From: an uncultured Akkermansia sp.
GTDB taxonomy: Bacteria > Verrucomicrobiota > Verrucomicrobiia > Verrucomicrobiales > Akkermansiaceae
NCBI GenBank assembly: GCA_947626635.1
Contig: CANQSY010000011.1
Coordinates: forward strand, 1-33,565
DNA: 33,565 bases
Direction of reading: 5' to 3'
The notes below the pieces were generated by a model, which was not told the origin of the DNA, did not search any database, and saw only the letters and a list, made by a program, of their open reading frames with translations. Made by a program: the position numbers and the translations under genes. The stretch's first letter is position 1; each line of letters starts with the position of its first letter. Positions 1 through 8,172 of this stretch are shown piece after piece.

Positions 1-235
1 CAAGATAGAATCCTTTAATGCTGGTATCAAACGAATACAAAGTAAATGCTGTGGCATCCATAACATTGACTATCTTTCCTTAAAAACACGCCAAATCTTT
101 TTCTTACGCCTCCAGCGAAATTGACGGAGACCCAGAAAGTGTGGATCTCAAAATGAGATACAACCGGTTATAAAAAGTTGCATTTATCCTTGCCAGCCAG
201 GGGAAAATTTGATGGAGACGGTTGAGGAGGTTCGT
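1..235. other. Non-coding left edge
   Basis: No convincing gene is visible on either strand. The last gene of the minus-strand permease operon stops at 236. A short inverted repeat (ATCTC-AAAAT-GAGAT, about 145-159) is present but has no T-run on the minus side, so I do not call it a terminator. Whether the operon continues, for example into ATPase genes, cannot be judged because nothing on the minus strand is open here. Confidence 0.5.
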
Positions 236-1180
236 TTATTTTCTCGTATCCTTGGGATCGAGGGCATCGCGGAGACCGTCGCCAAGAAAATTGAGAGCGA
301 GAAGGGTCAGGCAGAAGAAGAGAGCGGGGTAAACAAGCAACTCGGGCGCCACTTCCATGCGATCCGCTCCCTCCTTGATGAGCGTCCCCCACGAGGAATT
401 GGGAGCCTTCACACCGAGGCCGATGAAGGAGAGAGTCGATTCAGTGAGCATGATGCCGGGGACGGCGAGGGTAGTATAGACGATGACGGTGCCGAGGAGA
501 TTCGGCGCGATGTGGCGGAAGAGGATGGAGAAATGTCCGAGCCCGAGCGAGCGCGCAGCCTGCACATATTCCTGCTCCCGGATAGCCAGGGTCTGAGTAC
601 GGACGATACGAGCGAGGGTGAGCCAACCGAGCGCCCCGATGGCCAAGAAGAGGGGAACCAGACTGAGAAGCGGCGCGACGGCCTCACGTTTCCACCCGGT
701 AACGCTCACCACGCGGTCCGTTATCTGGCGGCACGGTTCCTCAATGCTCAGCGAAAACACGATCACCAGGACGATGAACGGTAGGGCAAAGAGGACATCG
801 ACCAGGCGCATCATCACGGCATCCGTCCGTCCCCCTACGTACCCGGAAATCAGACCATAAACGAGCCCGAGCACAAGCGCCACCCCCGTGGCGGCGATGC
901 CGACGAGCAGCGAGATGCGTCCGCCGTACAGCACGCGAGCGAACATATCGCGTCCGAGGTGATCCGTGCCCAACCAGTGCTCGGCGCTACTGCCTGCGGT
1001 GATGTGGTCGAGATCCGTGAGGTTAGGATTGGGGATAAAAGGAAAGAGGGGCAACAGGAAACAAGCCGCCGCCATGAGCACGAGGAAGAGGAGAGAAACC
1101 ATGGCGGCGCGATTGCGCAGGAGGCGCTGCATCGCGTCCTGCCAGAGGGATCGCCCGGCAATGGTGGTTATCTCATTCAT
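236..1180 (-). CDS. oppC: Peptide/nickel-type ABC transporter permease, OppC/DppC family
   Basis: This is the second inner-membrane subunit of an oligopeptide-type ABC importer; with the OppB-like subunit it would form the substrate channel. The protein is 314 residues. It has an N-terminal membrane segment (MVSLLFLVLMAAACFLLPLF region), then the OppC hallmark HWLGTDHLGRDMFARVLYGGR. The cytoplasmic EAA loop that contacts the ATPase is near YVQAARSLGLG, and the C-terminus has the typical LGDGLRDALDPK. A loop of roughly 30 residues (starting SIEEPCRQ) sits between two membrane segments and looks like an insertion. The start is the ATG at 1180, which overlaps the stop of the upstream permease gene as ATGA; the reading frame is open further upstream but only in antiphase to that gene. 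It is the last gene of the operon. No ATPase gene follows, so OppD/OppF would have to be supplied from elsewhere. Substrate is unknown. Confidence 0.9.
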   Translation of the reverse strand: MNEITTIAGRSLWQDAMQRLLRNRAAMVSLLFLVLMAAACFLLPLFPFIPNPNLTDLDHITAGSSAEHWLGTDHLGRDMFARVLYGGRISLLVGIAATGVALVLGLVYGLISGYVGGRTDAVMMRLVDVLFALPFIVLVIVFSLSIEEPCRQITDRVVSVTGWKREAVAPLLSLVPLFLAIGALGWLTLARIVRTQTLAIREQEYVQAARSLGLGHFSILFRHIAPNLLGTVIVYTTLAVPGIMLTESTLSFIGLGVKAPNSSWGTLIKEGADRMEVAPELLVYPALFFCLTLLALNFLGDGLRDALDPKDTRK

Positions 1181-2094
1181 GCGCGTAATCGGGGATTCAT
1201 CAGGGCCAGCGTCAGATCCACCACAAGGTTGGCAGCAACGATGAGGATGCCATAGCAGAGCACCAGGCCCTGGATCAAAAAGTAGTCGCGATCCGTCGTT
1301 GCATTGACAAAGTGCAGACCCATTCCCGGCACCTGAAAGCAAGTTTCCACGACGAACGAGCCCGTGATGAGCGCCGCGAATGCCGGACCAAGGTAAGACA
1401 CCGCCGGCAACAGTCCACTGCGCAGGGCATGCAGCCACAGGATTCGACCCGGACCGGCGCCCTTTGCCTTAGCTGTGCGAATAAAATCTGCGGAGAGGAC
1501 CTCCACCATACCACCGCGAGTGAGACGGGCAACGTAGGCGGCATTCACCGCACCGAGAGCAAGGGCCGGCAGGACGATGCAGAGGGGGTTGTCCCATCCG
1601 GCGACGCTGAGACCCGGCACATACATTCCCAACGTAATGCCCAACGCAGGGGCAATGACGAAAGCGGGGAGGCAAATACCCGCCACGGCAACGAGCATGA
1701 GCAGGGAATCCGGCCACCGGTTCCGATAATACGCCGCCAACATACCCGCCGGGATGCCCACAACAACCGCCAGCAGCATCGCCGCGCTCCCCAGGGCAAG
1801 CGACACGGGAAAGGCGCTGCGAATGATCTCCGACACCTGCATCCCCTCCCTCACCAGCGACGGACCGAAATCACCCTCGAGGATAAGAGCTTTCGCGTAC
1901 CGCGCGTACTGAACCAGGGGACTTGCATCCAGTCCGTAGAGAGAATTGAGTCGGGCCAGCACATCATCCGGCAGTTTGCGATCGCCCATAAACGGGTTGC
2001 CGGGCAGCATGCGCACGAGGAAGAAGGTGATCGTCTCCAGAACGAAGAGCACCGCGATTCCCTGAAGCACACGATTGACAAAAAAGCGTATCAT
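1177..2094 (-). CDS. oppB: Peptide/nickel-type ABC transporter permease, OppB/DppB family
   Basis: This is the first membrane subunit of the oligopeptide-type importer, 305 residues, the usual length for the family. The N-terminus (MIRFFVNRVLQGIAVLFVLE, then FFLVRMLPGNPF) is the classic OppB/DppB start: a first membrane helix followed by the R-x-LPGNPF/DP motif. The EAA loop is seen near DFIRTAKAKGAG, and the C-terminal YLGPAFAALITGSFVVETCF with IPGMG-like VPGMGLHFVNA fits the family. Its ATG overlaps the stop of the substrate-binding protein gene as ATGA, and its own stop overlaps the next permease start the same way. The two permeases and the binding protein are therefore probably translationally coupled. 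The transported compound (di- or oligopeptide, murein peptide, nickel complex) cannot be told from the permease. Confidence 0.92.
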   Translation of the reverse strand: MIRFFVNRVLQGIAVLFVLETITFFLVRMLPGNPFMGDRKLPDDVLARLNSLYGLDASPLVQYARYAKALILEGDFGPSLVREGMQVSEIIRSAFPVSLALGSAAMLLAVVVGIPAGMLAAYYRNRWPDSLLMLVAVAGICLPAFVIAPALGITLGMYVPGLSVAGWDNPLCIVLPALALGAVNAAYVARLTRGGMVEVLSADFIRTAKAKGAGPGRILWLHALRSGLLPAVSYLGPAFAALITGSFVVETCFQVPGMGLHFVNATTDRDYFLIQGLVLCYGILIVAANLVVDLTLALMNPRLRA

Positions 2095-3764
2095 GGTTGC
2101 CCCTCCTCCTCATTGAGACCAACGGCATCCAGCGGGTGATTATCGAGCAGCAAGGGGAACCAGCCATCGACCAACGGCGACTTCATGTACGCGCGCTCAC
2201 TCCAGTACAGCGGGATGATGGGGCTTTGCCGCAGCATGATTCTCTCCGCCGCGGCAAGGTGGTCCAGACGCTCGTCCTGGCGCACGCAGCGCTGGGCGGC
2301 ATCGAGCTCAGCATCGCATTCCTCGCTTCCCCATGCCGTGCAGTTGTTACCGGCGCCCGTGCGCCACAGCTCGACAAAAGTCGAGGGGTCGGCAAAGTCG
2401 CCGCTCCATGTGGAAGACGAGATATCGTACTCGCCGCTCTGTTGCGCGGTCTTGTAGGCGGTCCATTCGCAAGCGCGTATCTCGACATGGATACCGAGCG
2501 TCTTTTGCCACATCGCCTGAATGCTCTCAGCCGTCACACGTTGCACGTCGCGGGAGGTTGTCATGAGTTCCAGCGAAGGAAACCCTTTTCCGTCCGGATA
2601 CCCCGCCGCCGCGAGCAAATCGCGAGCCTCCTGCTCTCTCTCCCCCTGCTCACGATCGGCATCCGCGCGGTAGGTCGCATCATAATCTGCGGTCGGAGGA
2701 GTAAAACCGAAGGCCGGGACACCCGCGCCGCGTACAACGCGCTGCACGAGCAGACGGCGGTCAATCGCCAGCGACAACGCGCGGCGGACTCTGACATCGT
2801 TCAACGGATGACGGGCGGTGTTGAGGCGGTAAAAAATGGTGCTGTAGTAAGCATCGCGACAGAACTCGCGGGGGGCGCGGCGTTGGACATAGTCCATCAT
2901 CTCCGGCGGGACGTTGTTGCTGATATGCAGTTTGCCGCCGAAGTACATGCGCGTTTCCGTATAGCCGTTCACGATAGGGAGGAAGCGTATTCCTCGGTTG
3001 CGCACAGCCTCGGCGCGCCAGTATTGCGGGTTAGGGACAACGCTGAGAAAATCATTGATACGCCAGGCTTGCAGCACATAGGCGCCGTTCCCTACCCAGT
3101 TGCCCGGTTTCGTCCACTCGCTCCTGCGGTCCAGCATCCCGCCATGCGCTTCCACATGGTGCTGCGGCAGCGGGTACCATGTATAGTGCAGCAGTCTCGA
3201 CAGCAAATTCGGCATCGGCGTCTCAAACCTCAGCACGAGCGTACGGGCATCCGGCGTCTCCACTCCGCGCACGTGCTCCCAGTCCATCTCCCCCGCATGG
3301 TAGGCACGGGCATCCTTCAGCGAGCAGAGCATCTCCGCGTACCTGCCTCCGAATTGGGGATGCAGCAAGCGCCGGTACGCATACGCAAAATCGGCGGAAG
3401 TGACCGGTGTTCCGTCGCTCCATTTCGCCGCACGCAGGTGAAAAATCCACTCTGTCGCGTCCGCATTGCGCTCCCACGAACTCGCCATACCCGGATGCAG
3501 AGTCGAGGAGTCGCGTGGGTCCGGGCGAACGAGACCCTCCAGCAGAGCGGAAATGATTTTTCCATCGGCGACGGCCGTGGCTTTGTGGGGATCCAGACTT
3601 TGCGGTTCCGAGTTGTTGCCGATGAGCAATACCCCCGCCTGCGCCGCGGCAGAAGCCGAACTCCGCCCATCCCCGCAGCCCTGCAACAGAGCAAGCACCA
3701 CCCCACAGCAACAAAGCAGGAGGCTGATGCGGACGCGGGACACGGGGCGGGTACAGCTACTCAT
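2091..3764 (-). CDS. oppA: Oligopeptide-type ABC transporter substrate-binding lipoprotein (SBP family 5)
   Basis: This is a periplasmic or membrane-tethered solute receptor of the importer, 557 residues, normal for SBP_bac_5. The N-terminus has a basic stretch, a hydrophobic core (ISLLLCCCGVVLALL) and a lipobox-like LLQGC, so it should be lipidated at that Cys. The mature part opens with the family signature (EPQSLDPHKATAVADGKI, LLEGLVRPDP), followed by MASSWERNADATEWIFHLR, KWSDGTPVTSADFAYAYRR and WVGNGAYVLQAW. Near the C-terminus are an RRALSLAIDR-type hinge motif and SPIIPLYWSERAYM. The ATG overlaps the stop of the SNF2 helicase gene as ATGA, placing a transport gene in the same message as a DNA-translocating enzyme. 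The family is clear; peptide specificity is inference only. The gene symbol is used in the family sense. Confidence 0.92.
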   Translation of the reverse strand: MSSCTRPVSRVRISLLLCCCGVVLALLQGCGDGRSSASAAAQAGVLLIGNNSEPQSLDPHKATAVADGKIISALLEGLVRPDPRDSSTLHPGMASSWERNADATEWIFHLRAAKWSDGTPVTSADFAYAYRRLLHPQFGGRYAEMLCSLKDARAYHAGEMDWEHVRGVETPDARTLVLRFETPMPNLLSRLLHYTWYPLPQHHVEAHGGMLDRRSEWTKPGNWVGNGAYVLQAWRINDFLSVVPNPQYWRAEAVRNRGIRFLPIVNGYTETRMYFGGKLHISNNVPPEMMDYVQRRAPREFCRDAYYSTIFYRLNTARHPLNDVRVRRALSLAIDRRLLVQRVVRGAGVPAFGFTPPTADYDATYRADADREQGEREQEARDLLAAAGYPDGKGFPSLELMTTSRDVQRVTAESIQAMWQKTLGIHVEIRACEWTAYKTAQQSGEYDISSSTWSGDFADPSTFVELWRTGAGNNCTAWGSEECDAELDAAQRCVRQDERLDHLAAAERIMLRQSPIIPLYWSERAYMKSPLVDGWFPLLLDNHPLDAVGLNEEEGQP

Positions 3765-6700
3765 TCATCCCCTTCCTCCCCCGGCTCCTCGTCACTGTCA
3801 TCCTCGCCGCCGTGGGCCAGGATAAACTGCAGGTCCTTGAGGTCGAGGCTGGAGGCGAAGCCCTCATCGCCGAGGACATTGGTGACGAGCTGATTCTTCT
3901 GGTGCTGGAGGATACGGATCTTCTGTTCCACGGAATCGCGGGTGAGCAGACGGTAAGCGATGACCTTGTTCTTCTGCCCGATACGGTGAGTACGGTCGAT
4001 GGCCTGGTTCTCCACCGCCGGATTCCACCACGGATCATAGAGCACCACGTACGACGCGGAGGTGAGGTTCAGTCCCGCGCCGCCGGCCTTCAGAGACAGC
4101 AGGAAGACGCTCGGCTCCTTTGTCGTCTGGAAGCTCTCGATGACGCCCTTGCGGTCCTTGACCTGACCGGTCAGGTAATGGAACGGGCGGTTCTCCTCCA
4201 CGAGACGATCCCGGATGATATCGAGCATCTGCACAAACTGCGAGAACACCAGCACCTTGTGTCCCTCTTCCCGCAGCTGGTCCAGCAGGTAAAACAACGC
4301 GTTGAGCTTCGCGCTCTCCGCCTTCTTGTACTTCGCTTCCCCGTTCTTGTCCTTGATGAGTCCCGGATGGCAGCATATCTGGCGCAGCTTCATGAGCCCC
4401 TGCAAGATAGCAAAGGAGTTCCTCTTCACCTCGTCGTTGGAGTCCATCTTCAGCAGGGCTTCCTGGATACGGCGTAACTCGTGCTTATAAAGCTGCAACT
4501 GGATGCCCTCCATCTTGGCGTACACCTCTTCCTCGGTGCGCGGCGGCAGATCCTTAGCAACCTGCTGCTTAGTGCGCCGCAGGAGGAAGGGCTTGAGCCG
4601 CGCGGCGAGTCGGTTCTGACTTTGCGCGTCCTTCCGCTTGTCGAAGCGTTTCTTGAAGTAGGCCCTGCTGCCCAGCACGCCGGGCATGGCGAAGGCCATC
4701 AGCGACCACATGTCAAGGAGACGGTTTTCGATAGGCGTGCCGGAAAGGACGAGGCGGTTATAGGCCGTGATTTCGCGCGCAGCTTTGGCGGCCTTGGAAT
4801 CCGGGTTTTTGATCTGTTGGCCTTCATCGAGGATAACGGTGAGCCACTTGATGGAGTTGATCTGCTCGCCGCACACGCGCAACTGGGCGTAATTGATCAC
4901 CACCATGTCCACGTTCTCCTTGATATTCTTCACATCCGCCTGCGTCTTGTTGCGAATCACGAGCACACGCACTCCCGGCGCAAACTTCTCCGTCTCACCC
5001 GCCCATACATCCAACACGGACTTCGGGCAGACGATGAGAACAGGCGGCACCTGCACCTTCTTCTTGCCCTTGGCATTCCTGCGCGCGAAGTCCTCGCGCA
5101 GCCACAGGACGTAGGTAATGGACTGGATGGTCTTGCCCAAGCCCATGTCGTCCGCGAGGATGCCGCCAAACCCATTCACGGCGAGGTAGGCGAGGAAATG
5201 GAAGCCCTCCACCTGGTAGGGACGCAAGGTCGCCTGCAGGGAGCTTGGCACATCCGGCTTCACATCGATTTGAATCTCTGCGGTGCGCTCTTTGATCTTG
5301 GCCCAAGCCTTCGGGTCAAAGACCTCCGCCGCGCGCGGATCCGCAAGCTGCAAGGCGTGCATGCGGTGCGTTTCACCCGACAGATCGTAGGGATCGAGCC
5401 CCAGCTTGGTGACGGCGTCGCGTTCCTCCTCGTTCAGTTTGATCTCCAAACGCATCCACCTTCCATCATCCATACGCACGTACCCGCCTCTTGCAGCCAC
5501 AAGCGAACGAATCTGCTCTTTGGTGAGTGTGAGTCCCTCCACATCAAAGACGACGCGAAGGTCGAACCAGTCGATCTCCTGCTTCACGACCTCAAAGCGG
5601 ATCGAGGCCGCCACGGGGTCCGCGAGCAGGGACTTGAGACTGGCATCCATCTCGACATTCACCGTCTCGGGAATGGAACGGACCCAATCGGCAAACTTTT
5701 CAGGGAATTGCTTGGTGATGCGAGTCTTGAAAACGTGCGCGGGGAGATCCTCCTTGCGTCCGTATATGCCGGCAAGCCACTGGGCGATTTCCTCGTAAAC
5801 GTTCTGGCAGTGGAAGTCATCAGCGGGAGCGTTCTTCTCAATGATGTCAGGACTGTCTTCCTTCCTGCGGGAAAGCCCGTAAGTGAAGACCATTTCCTCC
5901 AGCATCCCGGGAATCGGGTACAGGTAGTCGCGGATGAAGCGCAACAGCGTGCCATCCTTCACCTTCACCTGCTCCACAACCTCCCAGTCGTCCTTACCCA
6001 AACGCTCCTTGCGCCGACCCGGCTTATCCTGCGCCGTCACCTCCAGCAGGACGTGCTCGGTGTCCGCGCTTGTCAGACCCTGCACGATCTTCATGTTGAA
6101 GGTCGGGATCATCTCAATATCCACGACTCGATCCTGCATGCTGGGCGGAAGAGTGGCGCCGATTTTGCGCAGGAACTCGACGCCGTCCAAGCTATCAATG
6201 ACCGACTTCGGGATGGAATAGCGAGGCTCCACTTCCGTACCCTCAAGCCAGCGGGGCGGACCGGGGAACACCGTTTCGTCCGACTGGTAGAGCTCCTCCT
6301 GTCCGGGCAGCTGGCGCACAGAGTGAGTGACGTGCACCCCGGCGGCGGTGACAAGTTGCAGCCCGTAGCAATCCGGAACGATGGGATCGTCGATGCATAT
6401 CCACTTGAGCGGTTCACGAACGACCTTGAAGTAGCAATCGTCGAGGTTGAGCAGGTATCCCTTGAGCGCCGGCTGGTGGAAGAGACGATTCATCACTCGG
6501 CACGCCTCCTCCTTGTCGAGATCCAGAGTCACGGCCCCTTCCCGGTCGCAGAATCCGCTCAGCACGTTGAGCAGGATATCCGACTGAGGATCCATCTTGT
6601 ACGCACCGCGGATGAACTGCTCCATGAGCATGTCCAGCTGAGCCTTCTCGCGGATGGGTATCCACTCCTCTGTGTCACCGTTACGGTACTCGAAGTGAGC

Positions 6701-7456
6701 TTCGTTGATCGTGGAGATGAGCCGCAGGTGAAGATTACGGCGCGGCGGCTGGGGCGGACTTTCATTGATGCTGCGGATGCGCTCATACCACGTGCCGATT
6801 TCCTTCTCGTGCTCCCACTCGCGCATCTTTGCCTGCACCTTTCCCAGGTCGGTCACGACGGACATGAAGCTCGGGAAGCTGATCCGTTTCTTGGCAAAGG
6901 CGTAGGCAATGTAATTCCAGAACTCGAGGATGTTACGCGGGGGAGACGGCCAGAGTTCCAAGGCCTCGTAGCCGGATATCTCCCAGCGCGGGTTGAGGCG
7001 CACAAGGTCGTGATCGTGGATTTCCTGCTCAATGGAAAATCGGCGGTAGCGCTTCTCGAGTTTGGCAACGTAATCCTCTTCCTTGGCATCGAGATCTCGT
7101 CCCAGCTTATCCTCCAAAACATCGCTGAGGGGAATTTCATTGAGCTCGTTAGGGCTCTCCGGCATGCTCGTGCCGCGGTACATCCTCTCGATCATCGTCG
7201 CCACAAGGCACGCGCCGGCCGTTTCCTCGTCCTCACAGCTGCATGAGCCATACCACCTGTTTCCTTGAAGACGCAGACTGGTGCGGAAAGCACCCTGTTT
7301 TGTTTCGACTCTTCCTTGGATAAAAAGATGGTTTCCAAAGATCTGCGTAACGGCGCCCTCTTTTTGCAGCCTCTCGCCCTCCGCGCGAACAACCTCAGAA
7401 TACGCGTTGAGGAAGTTCAGCGTTGCGCGGTCAGGATTCAATGACGGATTTAACAT
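3761..7456 (-). CDS. SNF2/RapA-family DEAD/DEAH-box helicase with degenerate SWIM-like N-terminus
   Basis: This is a Swi2/Snf2 double-stranded-DNA translocase, about 1230 residues. The C-terminal half carries all ATPase motifs: GGILADDMGLGKT (Walker A), ILDEGQ (DEAH-box position), LSGTPIEN (motif III), AGGAGLNLTSA (V) and QAIDRTHRIGQ (VI). The N-terminus has CSCEDEETAGACLVA, resembling a SWIM zinc site (CxC-xn-CxH) with the final His replaced by Val. About 600 residues between them are of the kind found in bacterial SNF2 proteins, and the C-terminal tail is acidic. The substrate is probably DNA or a DNA/RNA polymerase complex; bacterial members are mostly uncharacterised. The frame is open to an ATG at 7534. 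I prefer 7456 because a promoter-like pair (7525-7553) overlaps the upstream ATG and would start transcription near 7518; a purine-rich AGAGAG precedes 7456. It is the first gene of the operon with the oppABC-type genes. Confidence 0.88.
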   Translation of the reverse strand: MLNPSLNPDRATLNFLNAYSEVVRAEGERLQKEGAVTQIFGNHLFIQGRVETKQGAFRTSLRLQGNRWYGSCSCEDEETAGACLVATMIERMYRGTSMPESPNELNEIPLSDVLEDKLGRDLDAKEEDYVAKLEKRYRRFSIEQEIHDHDLVRLNPRWEISGYEALELWPSPPRNILEFWNYIAYAFAKKRISFPSFMSVVTDLGKVQAKMREWEHEKEIGTWYERIRSINESPPQPPRRNLHLRLISTINEAHFEYRNGDTEEWIPIREKAQLDMLMEQFIRGAYKMDPQSDILLNVLSGFCDREGAVTLDLDKEEACRVMNRLFHQPALKGYLLNLDDCYFKVVREPLKWICIDDPIVPDCYGLQLVTAAGVHVTHSVRQLPGQEELYQSDETVFPGPPRWLEGTEVEPRYSIPKSVIDSLDGVEFLRKIGATLPPSMQDRVVDIEMIPTFNMKIVQGLTSADTEHVLLEVTAQDKPGRRKERLGKDDWEVVEQVKVKDGTLLRFIRDYLYPIPGMLEEMVFTYGLSRRKEDSPDIIEKNAPADDFHCQNVYEEIAQWLAGIYGRKEDLPAHVFKTRITKQFPEKFADWVRSIPETVNVEMDASLKSLLADPVAASIRFEVVKQEIDWFDLRVVFDVEGLTLTKEQIRSLVAARGGYVRMDDGRWMRLEIKLNEEERDAVTKLGLDPYDLSGETHRMHALQLADPRAAEVFDPKAWAKIKERTAEIQIDVKPDVPSSLQATLRPYQVEGFHFLAYLAVNGFGGILADDMGLGKTIQSITYVLWLREDFARRNAKGKKKVQVPPVLIVCPKSVLDVWAGETEKFAPGVRVLVIRNKTQADVKNIKENVDMVVINYAQLRVCGEQINSIKWLTVILDEGQQIKNPDSKAAKAAREITAYNRLVLSGTPIENRLLDMWSLMAFAMPGVLGSRAYFKKRFDKRKDAQSQNRLAARLKPFLLRRTKQQVAKDLPPRTEEEVYAKMEGIQLQLYKHELRRIQEALLKMDSNDEVKRNSFAILQGLMKLRQICCHPGLIKDKNGEAKYKKAESAKLNALFYLLDQLREEGHKVLVFSQFVQMLDIIRDRLVEENRPFHYLTGQVKDRKGVIESFQTTKEPSVFLLSLKAGGAGLNLTSASYVVLYDPWWNPAVENQAIDRTHRIGQKNKVIAYRLLTRDSVEQKIRILQHQKNQLVTNVLGDEGFASSLDLKDLQFILAHGGEDDSDEEPGEEGDE

Positions 7457-7524
7457 TTTGCTCTCTATTTTGTTCCGGCTCGATAAAGCCTCTACCCCGC
7501 TCCTTACTCCGGCGGACTGTTTCC

Positions 7525-7553
7525 ATCTTAACATGTTTTCATTTTCTTTTCAA
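7525..7553 (-). promoter_or_regulatory. Candidate sigma-70-type promoter for the helicase-opp operon
   Basis: On the minus strand TTGAAA (7553-7548) and TAAGAT (7530-7525) are separated by exactly 17 bases. The predicted transcript start is near 7518, which would leave the ATG at 7534 untranscribed and favour the start at 7456. This rests on consensus matching only. Confidence 0.4.
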
Positions 7554-7639
7554 GATATGTCGGCTCTTTTTTTTAAATTTTTCGCGGCAGCCCCCCCATC
7601 CAAGCCCCGGGCGGCGTACGTTAACTCAGCGCCGCCCCT

Positions 7640-7850
7640 ACAAAACGCGCGAAGCGCGCGAATTTTCCACATCGTAAATCGTAATTCGTAAATCGTAAAT
7701 AGGCGCCGCCAGGCGCCCTAGTCCCTTTCCTCCTATCACCCCTTCATCATTTCAAAAATTCCGCTCCGCACCGGCTTTGCGACCCCGCGCCCCGCGCGCG
7801 AATTCCCTACATCGTAAATCGTATGTCGTAAATCGTAAATAGGCGGCGGA
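7640..7850. repeat. GC-rich mosaic intergenic repeat with TCGTAAA heptamer tracts
   Basis: The stretch 7535-7932 has no gene. It holds two copies of a heptamer tract (TCGTAAA units at 7671-7703 and 7811-7843, each ending in AGG) and two GC-rich palindromic blocks of the GCGCGCGAATT type (about 7646-7662 and 7793-7806). It also has a segment of about 85 bases (7694-7779) that is nearly identical, in inverted orientation, to 20577-20661. The same modules recur at 9119-9420, 15487-15600 and 20441-20868. Confidence 0.8.
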
Positions 7851-7869
7851 ACGACGCCCGGGGGGAATA

Positions 7870-7882
7870 TTTTATTGGGACA
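7870..7882 (+). promoter_or_regulatory. Shared upstream box TTTTATTGGGACA (copy 1)
   Basis: The 13-base string TTTTATTGGGACA occurs here and again at 9480-9492, each time between a repeat block and the promoter of the next plus-strand operon. Similarity continues loosely downstream (GTGC, then CC and GAG). It may be a regulatory site or simply the edge of the repeat element; the sequence alone does not decide. Confidence 0.3.
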
Positions 7883-7897
7883 TAAGTGCATCCGAGC

Positions 7898-7926
7898 TTG
7901 CTATCGTTGCAGGCGTTGTGTAAAAT
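7898..7926 (+). promoter_or_regulatory. Candidate sigma-70-type promoter for the pdxA operon
   Basis: TTGCTA (7898-7903) and TAAAAT (7921-7926) are spaced by 17 bases. The predicted start is near 7933, coinciding with the first ATG of the small membrane protein. The message would be either leaderless for that ATG, or translated from the in-frame ATG at 7963, which has GGGAGGA (7947-7953) in front of it. Confidence 0.45.
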
Positions 7927-7932
7927 GCGGTC

Positions 7933-8172
7933 ATGAAATCCTTCCTGGGAGGACTGTTTCTCATGATAGCCATCTTGGCGCTGACCCTCACCGTGGTCTA
8001 TCATACTTCCGTTAATTCCGAGCTCCGTTTCGAACCCAGAGATTCCCACGAGGAGTACATCAACACCCGCCGCTCTTTCCGTCCCCGCAAGCCCAGGACC
8101 CCCCCTGCCCCGACGCAGCCGGCGCAAACACCCCTCCCCGATGAAGACATAGCCGAGGAGGTGGCAGAATGA
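7933..8172 (+). CDS. Small single-span membrane protein upstream of pdxA
   Basis: I do not recognise a family. The 79-residue product has one N-terminal hydrophobic helix (about residues 4-24, FLGGLFLMIAILALTLTVVY). A short polar region follows (HEEYINTRRSFRPRKPR) and then a Pro/Thr/Ala-rich tail ending in acidic residues, so a small membrane-anchored protein with a disordered tail is likely. The stop overlaps the pdxA start as ATGA, so the two are co-translated. Start choice is uncertain. The ATG at 7933 gives a complete membrane helix but has no Shine-Dalgarno and sits on the predicted transcription start. The in-frame ATG at 7963 has a strong GGGAGGA nine bases ahead but would cut the helix to about 13 residues. 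No function in B6 synthesis can be assigned. Confidence 0.65.
   Translation: MKSFLGGLFLMIAILALTLTVVYHTSVNSELRFEPRDSHEEYINTRRSFRPRKPRTPPAPTQPAQTPLPDEDIAEEVAE

Noticed and set aside
1181-1438. Upstream extension of the oppC-like frame
   Set aside because: It overlaps oppB in another frame. The ATGA-coupled ATG at 1180 gives the family-typical N-terminus.
2097-3893. 598-codon plus-strand open frame opposite the oppA-like gene
   Set aside because: It is antisense to a clear SBP family 5 gene, has an Arg-rich low-complexity translation and no start signal.
4481-7246. 921-codon open frame on the plus strand, opposite the SNF2 helicase gene
   Set aside because: It is the antisense shadow of a GC-rich gene whose minus-strand product has all SNF2 motifs. 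The plus translation shows no domain and an unnatural Arg/His/Leu-rich composition.
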